Positions 21,887-32,542 of a DNA stretch of 64,000 nucleotides are shown piece after piece (positions within the stretch are counted from its first letter, which is position 1; every line of letters begins with the position of its first letter). Position numbers and translations under genes: made by a program. This stretch comes from an uncultured Pelagibacteraceae bacterium (lineage in GTDB: Bacteria; Pseudomonadota; Alphaproteobacteria; Pelagibacterales; Pelagibacteraceae): NCBI GenBank assembly GCA_902540595.1, contig CACBNI010000003.1, positions 1 through 64,000 of the forward strand, read 5' to 3'. A model generated the notes under the pieces. The model was given only the letters and a program-made list of their open reading frames with translations. It was not told where the DNA came from and did not search any database.

Positions 21887-23124
21887 TGTATTTTATATAC
21901 AATGTTATATCAAACTTAGTGTTTTTATTCTCACCAATTTTAATTTTATTTAGAATAATTAAAGGAAAAGAAGATCCAAATAGATTTCAAGAAAAATTTT
22001 GTTTCTATTCAAAAAAAAATAATTTTAAATCTGTTTGGTTTCATGCTGCAAGCGTAGGTGAATTAATGAGTATAATTCCAGTTATAGAAAAAATTGAAAA
22101 AAATAAAAATATAAAACAAATAATACTTACCACTTCTACTAAAAGTTCAGCAAAAATTTTTAAAAATTATAAATTTAAGAAAACTTTTCATAAGTATTAT
22201 CCATTAGATACAAATTATTTGACTAATAAGTTCATTAGTATCTGGAAGCCACAATTAGCTGTCTTTGTAGATTCAGAAATCTGGCCAAATATGTTTAAAA
22301 ATTTATATGAAAAAGAAGTTCCTTTAATTTTAATAAACGCTAGACTTACTAAGAAAAGTTTTGAAAGGTGGAAAATTTTTGGAAAATTTGCAAATGATAT
22401 TTTTAGCAAAATTTCTTTAGCTCTTCCATCTAACCTGGAAACAAAAAAATTTCTAAAAAAATTAGGAACAAAAAATATTCATATTGCTGGAAATCTAAAA
22501 TTTTATGGAAACAAAAAAATAAATGCTAGTAATAAATTTTCACTTAAAAAAAAATTTAAAAATTTTAAAATACTATGTGCGGCTAGTACTCATGGTGAGG
22601 AAGAAATCTTAATTGCAGGACTTCACAAGAATATAAAGAAAAATTTTAAAAAATTACTTACTATTATCGTTCCACGTCATATAAATCGATCCGAAGAAAT
22701 CGTTAATAATTTAAAAAAGATAGATTTGAAAATAATTAAACATTCTTCTGACAATAAACTTAAAAAAAATACAGATATATATTTGGTGGATACTTATGGT
22801 GAGGCTACAAAGTTTTATCAATTGAGTAAAATTACATTTGTTGGTGGATCTATTGTAAAACATGGAGGGCAAAACCCTTTGGAACCTGCACGACTTGGAA
22901 ATTATATTATTAATGGACCTAATATTGACAATTTTAAGGAAATTTATGCATTTTTAAGTAAAAATAAAATATCTGTAACCACCTCAAATATTAAAAAAAT
23001 GCAAAAGGAAATTGAAAACAAATTATATAAAAAATTATCTATCTCTAAAACTGAAAAAATTTTTAATATTGGAGAAAAAATTTTAAATAAAAATATTCAT
23101 TATCTTATTAAATATATAACATGA
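21886..23124 (+). CDS. waaA: 3-deoxy-D-manno-octulosonic acid transferase
   Basis: VWFHAASVGELMSIIPVIEKI, FVDSEIWPNM, INARLTKKSFERW, FVGGSIVKHGGQNPLEPARLG. Confidence 0.95.
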   Translation: MYFIYNVISNLVFLFSPILILFRIIKGKEDPNRFQEKFCFYSKKNNFKSVWFHAASVGELMSIIPVIEKIEKNKNIKQIILTTSTKSSAKIFKNYKFKKTFHKYYPLDTNYLTNKFISIWKPQLAVFVDSEIWPNMFKNLYEKEVPLILINARLTKKSFERWKIFGKFANDIFSKISLALPSNLETKKFLKKLGTKNIHIAGNLKFYGNKKINASNKFSLKKKFKNFKILCAASTHGEEEILIAGLHKNIKKNFKKLLTIIVPRHINRSEEIVNNLKKIDLKIIKHSSDNKLKKNTDIYLVDTYGEATKFYQLSKITFVGGSIVKHGGQNPLEPARLGNYIINGPNIDNFKEIYAFLSKNKISVTTSNIKKMQKEIENKLYKKLSISKTEKIFNIGEKILNKNIHYLIKYIT

Positions 23125-24053
23125 AATTATATAAACCAAAATTTTGGGTTAACAAGGGTATTTTATCATTTTTATTACTTCCCTTAACAACAGTCACTTA
23201 CTTTATTAATATAATAAAAAAAAAATATCCAAAAGAAAAATTTAGTATTAAAACGATTTGTATTGGCAATATATTTATTGGAGGTACAGGTAAAACATCT
23301 TTAACAATTGAATTAAGTAAAATAATTAAAAAAAAATTTAAATATGTTTTTATTAAAAAAAATTATAACAATCAAATAGATGAAATTAATCTTCTCAAAA
23401 AAAATGGATCTGTTATCTCAAAAAAAAATAGGATTCATTCCTTACAAGTTGCAGAAAAAAAAAAATTCCAGGTAGCTTTATTAGACGACGGGTTACAGCA
23501 AAAAAATATAATTTATGATTTAAAGATTGTCTGTTTTAACTCTGATGAGGGTTATGGAAATGGTTTCTTAATACCTTCGGGGCCCTTAAGAGAGAGCCTT
23601 CATGAAATTAAAAATTATGAATTAGCATTTTTGATTGGAGATAAAAGAAATACAAAACTTTATGATAAAATTCAGTCTATTAATAAAAAAATTAAAATTT
23701 TTGAAGCTAATTATCAAGTATTAAAACTAAAAAAATTTAACCGAAAAAAAAATTATTTAATGTTTTGTGGCATTGGAAATCCACATGAATTCAAGAGAAC
23801 GCTACTAAGAAACAATTTCAAAATTAAAAAGGAAATTATTTATCCAGATCATTACAAAATACCAAACAATGAAATACTTAACATTAAAAATACAGCAAAA
23901 AAAGATAAATTAAATATTATTACAACAGAAAAGGATTATTTTCGTTTAGATAAAAAACAAAAAAGAGGTATTAATTTCTTAAGAATAAAACTTAAAATAG
24001 ACAATCAAGATAAACTACAAAAAATTTTATTTAATATTGATGAACAAAATTAA
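23121..24053 (+). CDS. lpxK: Tetraacyldisaccharide 4'-kinase
   Basis: PKFW start, TICIGNIFIGGTGKTSLTIEL, LLDDGLQQKNIIYDLKIVCF, SGPLRE, TTEKDYFRL. Confidence 0.94.
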   Translation: MKLYKPKFWVNKGILSFLLLPLTTVTYFINIIKKKYPKEKFSIKTICIGNIFIGGTGKTSLTIELSKIIKKKFKYVFIKKNYNNQIDEINLLKKNGSVISKKNRIHSLQVAEKKKFQVALLDDGLQQKNIIYDLKIVCFNSDEGYGNGFLIPSGPLRESLHEIKNYELAFLIGDKRNTKLYDKIQSINKKIKIFEANYQVLKLKKFNRKKNYLMFCGIGNPHEFKRTLLRNNFKIKKEIIYPDHYKIPNNEILNIKNTAKKDKLNIITTEKDYFRLDKKQKRGINFLRIKLKIDNQDKLQKILFNIDEQN

Positions 24054-24894
24054 TCACCTAGCTCAATTTATATTAATTAGTATTTTATTCTGTATATTTA
24101 AATTTTTGGGATTTAGATTTTCTTCTAATCTTGGTTTTTTAATTGGTAAATCTTTTGGTCCCTTTTTTAGATCTAAATCATTAATTATAAAAAATCTTGA
24201 AAAAGCTGGAATTAAGGAAAATCAAAAAGAAATAGCTTCGAACGTATTAGGAAATTATGGTCGAATTTTTGCTGAATACGTGCACCTTAAGAATTTCAAA
24301 AATGACAAATTAAAAAAATTTATATTAATTGAGGGAAATGAACACCTTGAAGAAATTAAAAGTCGAAAAAAAAAAGTAGTTTTTGTTTCTGGCCATTTTA
24401 ATAATTTTGAGTTGATGGCTATGCAAATTGAAAAAAGTGGCATTGATTGTGCAGCAATCTATAGACCCCTAAATAATCAGTATTTAAACAATACAATGGA
24501 AAAAATAAGAAAGAGAGATATTTGTAAGCTACAAATTAAAAAAGGTAGAGCAGGAACAAGAGAATTACTAAGTAATATAAAAAAAGGAAGATCAATTGCT
24601 CTCATGATTGATCAGAGAGTTAGAGAAGGAGAAAAAGTTTCTTTTTTCAAACATTCAGCAACAACGACTACTATACCAGCTCAATTAATAAAAAAATATG
24701 GTTGTGCTGTAGTTCCAATTTATATCGAGAGATATAAGAAAACTTTTTTCAAAATGTATGTTTCAAAACCAATTACAATAAGTAAGACAAAAACTATAAA
24801 TGAAATTACAGTATTTCTAAATAATGTTCTCGAAAAGATGATATTAAAGAATGTAGATCAGTGGATTTGGACTCATAACAGATGGAAAAATTAG
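24037..24894 (+). CDS. lpxL: Lipid A biosynthesis acyltransferase (LpxL/HtrB family)
   Basis: VVFVSGHFNNFELMAMQ, AAIYRPLNNQYL, IALMIDQRVREGEKVSFF, QWIWTHNRWK. Confidence 0.91.
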   Translation: MMNKINHLAQFILISILFCIFKFLGFRFSSNLGFLIGKSFGPFFRSKSLIIKNLEKAGIKENQKEIASNVLGNYGRIFAEYVHLKNFKNDKLKKFILIEGNEHLEEIKSRKKKVVFVSGHFNNFELMAMQIEKSGIDCAAIYRPLNNQYLNNTMEKIRKRDICKLQIKKGRAGTRELLSNIKKGRSIALMIDQRVREGEKVSFFKHSATTTTIPAQLIKKYGCAVVPIYIERYKKTFFKMYVSKPITISKTKTINEITVFLNNVLEKMILKNVDQWIWTHNRWKN

Positions 24895-24902
24895 TTTTAA
24901 TT

Positions 24903-25097
24903 TTAAGATTTATCTTTCTCTCTTTTAATTGATGCTTCGACATATGAAAAATATGCTTCTTGATCTTTAACACTCCAATAATTTAAATTTTCTAATAAAA
25001 TTTTTTTATGAGAAACTGCACAAATAACGTGGTCACCATTTTCAATTATATTAAAATTATTAGGTAAATATTTTAATTTAGCTAATTTATTTTTCAT
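24903..25097 (-). CDS. DUF2093-like small protein
   Basis: 64 aa; LKYLPNNFNIIENGDHVICAVSHKKILLENLNYWSVKDQEAYFSYVEA. Confidence 0.82.
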   Translation of the reverse strand: MKNKLAKLKYLPNNFNIIENGDHVICAVSHKKILLENLNYWSVKDQEAYFSYVEASIKREKDKS

Positions 25098-25120
25098 TTA
25101 TAAGATATATAAATATTAAT

Positions 25121-26386
25121 ATGAAAATTGCAATTCTTGGAAGCGGTGGCAGAGAACACGCAATTGCTTTTTCAGTATCAAAATCAAAAAAGATAAAACA
25201 AATTTATTGTATACCTGGGAATGCTGGTACAAGTGAATTGGGTGAAAACATAAATATTGAAATAAATGATTTTAAGAAAATTCATGATTTCGTTATTGAT
25301 AAAAAAATTGATCTAGTTATTGTTGGTCCTGAGGATCCATTAGTAAATGGGATTGTTGATTATTTAGAAAAATTTAAAATTCAAGTGTTTGGGCCAAATA
25401 AAATAGCCTCTCGCTTAGAAGGATCAAAAATTTTTACAAAAAATATTTGTAAAAATTATAACATTCCTACATCAAGATTTGAAGTTTTTGAAAATAAAGA
25501 AGACTCAAAAAAATTTTTAAAAGATGCTAAACATCCATTGGTAATTAAAGCCGATAATTTAGCTGCTGGTAAAGGAGTTTATATTTGTAAAAATATCCAT
25601 GAATCTAACTTAGCAGTTGAAGAAATATTTGGTGGTAAATTTGGTGTAGCTAAAAATATTTTATTTGAGGAATTTCTACAAGGAGAGGAAATGAGTTTCT
25701 TTATTATAAGCGATGGGTCAACTATTAAAAAATTTGGAACAGCTCAAGATCACAAAAGAGTTGGGGAAGGTGATACCGGAAAAAATACTGGTGGTATGGG
25801 TGCATACTCACCATCAAGACTAATTAATGATAATCTAGAAAAAAAAATATTTAATAAAATTATTCATCCAACCCTAAAAGGACTTTCAGACCTTGGCACA
25901 AAATACAAGGGTTTTTTATATGTTGGTCTAATGATCGTAAATAATGAGCCATATCTTATAGAATATAACGTAAGGATGGGAGATCCAGAATGTCAAACAA
26001 TACTCCCATTATTAAATTCAGATATTGTAGATATTTTTATTGCATGTTTAAAAGAAAAACTTCATGAGGTTCAAATTGAATGGTCAAACAAAAAAAGTGT
26101 TTGTGTTGTTTTGTGTTCGGAGGGTTATCCAGAAACCTATCAGAAAAATATTGAAATAAAAAATTTTGATAAAATTAAATTGGATGACAATAATTTTTTA
26201 TTTCATGCAGGAACTAGGATTGATGATAATGAAGTTTTTGCAATAGGTGGTCGAGTATTAAATTTTATTTCTTTATCAGAGGATTTTACTGTGTGTCGGA
26301 AAAATATTCATAATAACTTAAATAAATTAAATTGGGATAAAGGTTTCTTTAGAAAAGATATTGGTTTCAAAGTTATTGATAAATGA
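25121..26386 (+). CDS. purD: Phosphoribosylamine-glycine ligase
   Basis: KIAILGSGGREHAIAFSVSKS, VGPEDPLVNGIVDYL, KADNLAAGKGVYI, VRMGDPECQTILPLL. Confidence 0.98.
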   Translation: MKIAILGSGGREHAIAFSVSKSKKIKQIYCIPGNAGTSELGENINIEINDFKKIHDFVIDKKIDLVIVGPEDPLVNGIVDYLEKFKIQVFGPNKIASRLEGSKIFTKNICKNYNIPTSRFEVFENKEDSKKFLKDAKHPLVIKADNLAAGKGVYICKNIHESNLAVEEIFGGKFGVAKNILFEEFLQGEEMSFFIISDGSTIKKFGTAQDHKRVGEGDTGKNTGGMGAYSPSRLINDNLEKKIFNKIIHPTLKGLSDLGTKYKGFLYVGLMIVNNEPYLIEYNVRMGDPECQTILPLLNSDIVDIFIACLKEKLHEVQIEWSNKKSVCVVLCSEGYPETYQKNIEIKNFDKIKLDDNNFLFHAGTRIDDNEVFAIGGRVLNFISLSEDFTVCRKNIHNNLNKLNWDKGFFRKDIGFKVIDK

Positions 26387-26949
26387 GAATAATTTCAGGG
26401 CTTTTTAAAGGGAAAAAAATTTTAGAACCTAAAGACATAAATACAAGACCACTAAAGGATATGACCAAAGAGTCAATTTTCAATATTATCAACCATTCAA
26501 ATAAATTTTCAATAAACCTCAAAAAATCAAAAGTGTTAGATCTTTTTGCGGGTACAGGATCATTTGGTTTAGAATGTTTGTCTAGAAATGTAGAGTTTGT
26601 AACCTTTGTAGAAAATTATATTGGTATTCTACCAATATTAAAGAAAAATCTAAATAATATAAAAGAAATCAAAAATTATGAAGTTATTGAAAAGAATATT
26701 TTAAATAATTTTAATTTTAAAAATTTTAAAACTAAATTTGATATAATTTTTTTAGATCCACCCTATAAAGAAAAAGATTTAACCCAGTTAATAGCCTCTC
26801 TCCTTAATTATAAGATATTAAATACTCATGGAATTATAATAATACATAGACATAAAAATCAAATCGACAATTTTCCTAAATCTTTTCAGATTATCGAGGA
26901 GAAAAAATATGGAATTTCAAAAATAATTTTTGGATCTTATTTTAACTAA
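26383..26949 (+). CDS. rsmD: 16S rRNA (guanine966-N2)-methyltransferase
   Basis: MRIISGLFKGKKI, RPLKDMTKESIFNII, VLDLFAGTGSFGLECLSR, FLDPPY. Confidence 0.94.
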   Translation: MRIISGLFKGKKILEPKDINTRPLKDMTKESIFNIINHSNKFSINLKKSKVLDLFAGTGSFGLECLSRNVEFVTFVENYIGILPILKKNLNNIKEIKNYEVIEKNILNNFNFKNFKTKFDIIFLDPPYKEKDLTQLIASLLNYKILNTHGIIIIHRHKNQIDNFPKSFQIIEEKKYGISKIIFGSYFN

Positions 26950-28096
26950 GTATTTTTTTAGTTTCGGTTTTAATCAACTCTACAGCTGGTTGATCAAATG
27001 GATTTATTTTTAAAGTTCTTCCAATTAAAATTGTTTCAAGTATAAAAAAACAAAAAAGTTCACCTAAGGTTTTCTCGTCACGTTTATAAATTTCAAAACC
27101 TCTAAATGGTATATTTTTTTTACTAAATACGTTTTCTGTAGCTTTCTTTTGTGCAAAAATTATTTGATCTATACTTTTATTGCTTAAATAGCTCTGCGAT
27201 TTAAGTATTTTATTATTTTTAACTTTTAAAGTGTTATTTTCTTTAACATAAAAGAAAGTGAAAAAGTTATTTTTAAAGCCATCTAAGTAAAGCTGCATTA
27301 CACTATGATTATCCTTTGGCATATTTGAAACTATCGGTAACAAGCCAATTTTATTTTTACCCAAGCTTTCAGCTACTAATTGTTGATACCAATTAAGTAA
27401 ATTTTCTGATTTTTCATCATAATTTATAATTATTGAATTATATTTTTTGTTTTTGATAAAATGAATTTGAGTTGCAACATTATTTATTAGGTTATTTAAA
27501 AATTTCTTATTTTTAATGATATTGTTTAATTGCTTGAATTTTTTAATATCTAAATCCATTAATTCAGCTGGTAACATACCTACCTCGGACAAAACTGAAT
27601 ATCTGCCGCCTATAAAATTGTTGTGATCAATTATTTCAGCTTTTAGCTTTTCACCTATTTTTCTCAAATGATTTTGATTATTTTCAGTAATAAAAATATT
27701 TGTTTGTTTTTTTTTAATAAAAATATTTGAATTTATAGTTGTTTCGATTGTATTGCCTGATTTTGAAATGATTAAATTCAAATAATTTTTTTTATCAATT
27801 TTTTTTTTTGAAGAATTGAGATTATCTAAAAAGGTAAATTTTTTTTTAATTTTAAAATTTAAAAAATCATAAATTGCTTGAGTACCCAGTGTAGACCCAC
27901 CCATCCCAATAACTCTATAATTTAAAAATTTTTTATACTTTGATAATTTTTTTAATTTGAAATTATTTACATAATTTTTTGTTAATGACTTGATAACAGA
28001 ATTATTATCCCGTAATAATTTTTTTAGTTCTATCTTAATTTTTAGACTATTTTTTTTTATTTTAAATTCTCTAAACTTAATATTTGGAGTTAACAT
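26942..28096 (-). CDS. pgi: Glucose-6-phosphate isomerase (short, divergent)
   Basis: YRVIGMGGSTLGTQAIYDFL, LIISKSGNTIETTINS, GGRYSVLSEVGMLPA, INPFDQPAVELIKTETKKIL. Confidence 0.88.
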   Translation of the reverse strand: MLTPNIKFREFKIKKNSLKIKIELKKLLRDNNSVIKSLTKNYVNNFKLKKLSKYKKFLNYRVIGMGGSTLGTQAIYDFLNFKIKKKFTFLDNLNSSKKKIDKKNYLNLIISKSGNTIETTINSNIFIKKKQTNIFITENNQNHLRKIGEKLKAEIIDHNNFIGGRYSVLSEVGMLPAELMDLDIKKFKQLNNIIKNKKFLNNLINNVATQIHFIKNKKYNSIIINYDEKSENLLNWYQQLVAESLGKNKIGLLPIVSNMPKDNHSVMQLYLDGFKNNFFTFFYVKENNTLKVKNNKILKSQSYLSNKSIDQIIFAQKKATENVFSKKNIPFRGFEIYKRDEKTLGELFCFFILETILIGRTLKINPFDQPAVELIKTETKKILS

Positions 28097-28404
28097 TAAT
28101 TAATTTTATCTAGAATAGAGGCTTCTAAATCATTATTTTCATTACTGTTATTAATGTTATCTGAGGAATTTTCTGTAATAAGTTCTTTTATACTATTTTT
28201 GTTAGTTTCAGTCTGATTATCATTTTGTTTAGGAATTGGCAATTCATCAAAATCTGGTGGCATAACAAGTGGGGATTTCTTTTCAACCAAAAATTCATCA
28301 CTATTATTTTTTTTAGGATTTTGAAATCCCTTCTTAACTGTTGCACATGAAGTTAAAATTAGAATTGCTATGTTTAAAAAAATAAAAATTTTTATATTTT
28401 TCAT
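28096..28404 (-). CDS. DUF3035/BamF-like lipoprotein
   Basis: Lipobox LILTSC; DEFLVEKKSPLVMPPDFDELPIP resembles the BamF/DUF3035 motif; upstream of lspA. Confidence 0.7.
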   Translation of the reverse strand: MKNIKIFIFLNIAILILTSCATVKKGFQNPKKNNSDEFLVEKKSPLVMPPDFDELPIPKQNDNQTETNKNSIKELITENSSDNINNSNENNDLEASILDKIN

Positions 28405-28893
28405 TTATATTTTAGGTTTATCGGTTAGTTCCAAAATAACCATTAGTATTACTCCTACTGATATAAATATATCTGATACATTAAAAATAAACCAGTGAAA
28501 GTTACCCACATGAAAATCAATAAAATCTGGAACCGCTTTGTAAATGATTCTATCAAAAACATTACCAAGTGCTCCTCCTAGAATCATTAGTAGAGAATAT
28601 TTTTTAAGACCACTGCTTTTAGTCATCATATATAAAATGATTAATATTATTATCAAAATAAAGAGTGTTAAAAAATTATATAAACTGCTCTCATTAGATG
28701 AGAATAGGCCAAAAGCTATACCTTCATTCCAAATCAAATATATATTCAAAAATTTTGATGAAAATATTTTGGTCCCACTATCTATTTTATCTAGATGAAT
28801 CACATAAAGTTTTGTTAATCTATCTAAAATAAAAATTGAGAGGATTATTATAAAATTAATATAAAATGTTTTAATATTGCTAAGTACGCTCAT
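28405..28893 (-). CDS. lspA: Lipoprotein signal peptidase
   Basis: IWNEGIAFGLFSS, MILGGALGNVFDRIIYKAVPDFIDFH, FNVSDIFISVGVILM. Confidence 0.97.
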   Translation of the reverse strand: MSVLSNIKTFYINFIIILSIFILDRLTKLYVIHLDKIDSGTKIFSSKFLNIYLIWNEGIAFGLFSSNESSLYNFLTLFILIIILIILYMMTKSSGLKKYSLLMILGGALGNVFDRIIYKAVPDFIDFHVGNFHWFIFNVSDIFISVGVILMVILELTDKPKI

Positions 28894-31622
28894 TAATTAT
28901 TTTTAGGACAATGATCTCTATCACAAACATTTTCACTAATTTTCCAACACAAAGTGCACTTTGTTCCTTTTGCTTTTGTGGTTTGAGCACTTGTTTCTAG
29001 GTTTTCATTGAAATAAATTTCAGCTTTTGATGTTATACAAAGTTCGGAAAAATCTATATTTTTTGTAATTTTCTCAAATTTTTGATCTAGTTGAATATTT
29101 AAGTCAGCCTCTAAACTTGATCCAATTTCTTTATTGGCTCTTTTTTCTTCAATACTAATATTGCAAATATTTCTAATTTTAATTAACTCCATCCATTTTT
29201 TATATAAGTTTTCGTTTTCAAAATTATTTGGGAAATTTAAAAATTTTTCTAAATGGACACTTTTGCTATGTTTAAATAATAATCTATATATTTCCTCAGT
29301 AGTAAAAGATAAAATTGGTGCAAACCATTTTAATAAAGAATTCAAAATTATATTTAATAACAATATAGTTGACCTTCTTTTTTTTGAGTCAACAGGGTCG
29401 CAGTATAATGAGTCTTTTCTAATATCAAAATAAAACGCAGACAAATCTACGGTACAAAAATTAAGTAACTCTTTATATAAATTATGAAAATCGTAATTTT
29501 TAAAATATTTTTTAAAATTTATATCTAGTGAATACAGTTTGTGTAACATAAATTGTTCAAGTTCTGGCAGTTCATTTAAATTTACTTTTTCAAAATCAAT
29601 CTTTTCAAAATTATCTTTGATGTTTCCAAGTAAATACCTAAATGTATTTCTTATTTTTCTATAAGACTCTGCGTGTTGATCAAGAATTGAATAATCTATT
29701 CTTAAATCCTCTGAATAATTTGATGATGCTACCCATATTCTTAATATATCCGCACCATATTTTTTTAAAATATCCTCAGGAGCAATTACATTTCCTAAAG
29801 ATTTTGACATCTTCAATCCTTTGCCATCCACTACAAATCCATGGGACAATATATTTTCAAACGGTGCTCTTCCTCTGGTTCCACAAGACTCTAATAATGA
29901 TGAATGAAACCAGCCTCTATGTTGATCCGAGCCTTCTAAATACATTGATGCTGGCCACTTTAAATCTTCTCTTTTTTCAAGAACAAATGAATGTGTTGAT
30001 CCGCTATCAAACCAGACTTCAACAATATCGCTCAACTTGTCATAATCTTCAGCTTTGTATTTACTTCCTAAAAATCTTTGTGGGTCATCTGAAAACCAGC
30101 AATCTGAACCCTCTTTTTCATAAATAGTGGCGATAGTTTCATTTACTTCATCATCTACTAAAATTTCTTTAGTTTTTTTATTGACAAATATTGGAAGAGG
30201 AACACCCCATACTCTTTGTCTGGATACGCACCAGTCAGGTCGGGTCTCTATCATTGATTTTAATCTCTCTTTTCCTTTACTAGGATAAAAAGTCGTATCA
30301 TTAATTGCTTTTAAAGCTTTGTCTCTCAACTTATGACTTTCCATAGATATGAACCATTGTGGAGTGGCTCTATGAACTAGTGGAGCTTTCGATCTCCAAG
30401 AATGTGGATAGGAGTGCATCAGCTCTCCATTTGATAATAATTTTTTTTGCTCTTTAAGTTTTTCAATTACTATTGGGTTTGCTTTAAAAATATGAATACC
30501 TTCAAATAGGCTTACATGATTTGTATATTTGCCATCTCCATCAACTGTTTCAATTGCTTTAATTCCATTATTTAAACATAAATTAAAATCATCAGGTCCA
30601 TGACTTGGAGCACAATGAACAATACCAGTTCCCTGCTCAGTTGTTACGAACCTTGCCTCTAACATCGGGATATCGTAGTCGTAACCTAGATCTAAAAAAG
30701 GATGATTACAGATAGTTTCTTTTAAATCTTTACCTTTAAATGTTTTTATTTTTTTATAATTTTTTATTTTACATTCGTTAATTACTGACTGCAGTAAGGC
30801 TTCAGCGACTATAATTTTTCTATTTTTAAAATCACTATCATCATTTAATTCTAACTGAACATAATCAAGAGCTTCATTATAAGCCAGTGCCCTATTGGCT
30901 GGAATTGTCCAAGGAGTTGTAGTCCAAATAATTATATCGCTACCTACAAGATCTTTTAAGTTAGATCTTTTAATAGGAAAAGATGTATAAATAGTATCTG
31001 ATTTATGATCTTGATATTCAACTTCTGCATCTGCTAAAGCAGTTTTTTCAACAGTAGACCATAATACTGGTTTAAAACCTCTGTATAAACTTCCCTCTTT
31101 TAAAAACTTGCCGAGCTCTCTTACAATTTGAGCCTCAGCATCAAAACTCATAGTTGAATAATAATTTTCCCAATCACCTACTACACCCAAACGTTTAAAT
31201 TGACTTTTATGTACCTCAATCCATTTTTCTGCAAACAATCTACATTCTTTACGAAATTCTACTATTGGAACATCATTCTTATTTTTTTTATTCTTTTTAT
31301 ATTGCTCCTCAATTTTCCACTCTATTGGCAGCCCATGACAATCCCATCCTGGAACATATATAGAATCTTTTCCATCCATTTGATGAAATTTTACAATAAT
31401 ATCTTTTAAAATTTTATTAAGAGCTGTTCCCATATGAATATTACCATTTGCATATGGAGGACCATCGTGGAGGACAAATTTCTCTTTTCCTTTACTTGAA
31501 TTTCTTAATTCCCTGTAAAGGTTGATCTTTTGCCAATATTCTAAAATTTCTGGCTCTCTTACAGGTAAGTTAGCTTTCATTGAAAAAGCAGTTTTAGGAA
31601 GGTTTATTTGGGAATTACTCAT
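28893..31622 (-). CDS. ileS: Isoleucyl-tRNA synthetase
   Basis: HDGPPYANGNIHMGTALNKILKDI, WDCHGLPIEWKIE, GLKMSKSLGNVI, C-terminal CTLCWKISENVCDRDHCPKN zinc site. Confidence 0.99.
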   Translation of the reverse strand: MSNSQINLPKTAFSMKANLPVREPEILEYWQKINLYRELRNSSKGKEKFVLHDGPPYANGNIHMGTALNKILKDIIVKFHQMDGKDSIYVPGWDCHGLPIEWKIEEQYKKNKKNKNDVPIVEFRKECRLFAEKWIEVHKSQFKRLGVVGDWENYYSTMSFDAEAQIVRELGKFLKEGSLYRGFKPVLWSTVEKTALADAEVEYQDHKSDTIYTSFPIKRSNLKDLVGSDIIIWTTTPWTIPANRALAYNEALDYVQLELNDDSDFKNRKIIVAEALLQSVINECKIKNYKKIKTFKGKDLKETICNHPFLDLGYDYDIPMLEARFVTTEQGTGIVHCAPSHGPDDFNLCLNNGIKAIETVDGDGKYTNHVSLFEGIHIFKANPIVIEKLKEQKKLLSNGELMHSYPHSWRSKAPLVHRATPQWFISMESHKLRDKALKAINDTTFYPSKGKERLKSMIETRPDWCVSRQRVWGVPLPIFVNKKTKEILVDDEVNETIATIYEKEGSDCWFSDDPQRFLGSKYKAEDYDKLSDIVEVWFDSGSTHSFVLEKREDLKWPASMYLEGSDQHRGWFHSSLLESCGTRGRAPFENILSHGFVVDGKGLKMSKSLGNVIAPEDILKKYGADILRIWVASSNYSEDLRIDYSILDQHAESYRKIRNTFRYLLGNIKDNFEKIDFEKVNLNELPELEQFMLHKLYSLDINFKKYFKNYDFHNLYKELLNFCTVDLSAFYFDIRKDSLYCDPVDSKKRRSTILLLNIILNSLLKWFAPILSFTTEEIYRLLFKHSKSVHLEKFLNFPNNFENENLYKKWMELIKIRNICNISIEEKRANKEIGSSLEADLNIQLDQKFEKITKNIDFSELCITSKAEIYFNENLETSAQTTKAKGTKCTLCWKISENVCDRDHCPKNN

Positions 31623-32542
31623 TTAGTTTTTTTAGCAATATTTAAATCTTTTTTAATTTGAGACTTTAATTGATTAACATTTTTAAATTTTTTTTCTTCT
31701 CTAATAAACTTTATAAACTCCACTGATAAGAGTTTATTATAAAGATTTCCAGAATAATTGAATAAATGAACCTCAAGTAAGATTTTTTTTTGATTAAATG
31801 TTGGTCTATATCCAAGATTTGCAATTCCTTTAAGATATTTGGAATTATTAGGAACCAATACTCTTACCGCATATACTCCTGGCTTTGCCAAAACATAATC
31901 TTTAATATCTATATTGCATGTAGGAAAACCAATCTTTTTGCCAACTTGTCGTCCTTTTTGAACTACTCCATTTATTGTCCATTTTCTGTTTAAAAGTTTA
32001 TTTGCTTTTTCTAAATATCCTTTTTCCAAAAGGCCTCTGATTAGTGTTGATGAAATTATTTTTTGCAGCTTCATTTGTGGTTCAGGTTTAACTACTTTAA
32101 AATTATATTTATCTTCATTTTTAATTAATAAATCTACATTTCCCTCTCTTTTATTACCAAATCTAAAATTATTACTAACAAATATAAATTTTGATTTTAA
32201 TTTTTTATATAAAATTTCTTTTATAAAATTAATTGATTTTGTTTTAGAAAATAACTTATCAAATTTTTTAGTGACAATAAAATCTACTTTCAATTTACTA
32301 AGTAAATTTATCTTTTGATTGATGCTTGTTATCCTAAAATTTTTAAGAGATTTATTGAAAAACATTTTAGGCATTGGATCAAAATTAACAACACCAATTT
32401 TGAACTTATATTTTTTCTTATATGAATTTGCTAATTTAAATAATTTTTGATGCCCTAAGTGAACTCCATCAAAATTTCCTATTAGAATTATAGAATTTTT
32501 ATGAATATTTTTTATATTAAAGTTTTTATATAATTTTACCAT
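31619..32542 (-). CDS. ribF: Riboflavin kinase / FAD synthetase
   Basis: IGNFDGVHLGHQKLF, STLIRGLLEKGYLEKANKLLNRKW, GKKIGFPTCNI, KPGVYAVRV. Confidence 0.96.
   Translation of the reverse strand: MVKLYKNFNIKNIHKNSIILIGNFDGVHLGHQKLFKLANSYKKKYKFKIGVVNFDPMPKMFFNKSLKNFRITSINQKINLLSKLKVDFIVTKKFDKLFSKTKSINFIKEILYKKLKSKFIFVSNNFRFGNKREGNVDLLIKNEDKYNFKVVKPEPQMKLQKIISSTLIRGLLEKGYLEKANKLLNRKWTINGVVQKGRQVGKKIGFPTCNIDIKDYVLAKPGVYAVRVLVPNNSKYLKGIANLGYRPTFNQKKILLEVHLFNYSGNLYNKLLSVEFIKFIREEKKFKNVNQLKSQIKKDLNIAKKTK

Noticed and set aside
28544-31993. Plus-strand ORFs opposite lspA/ileS/ribF (28544, 29134, 29642, 31200, 31790)
   Set aside because: Antisense to conserved housekeeping genes, no recognisable motifs, no SD
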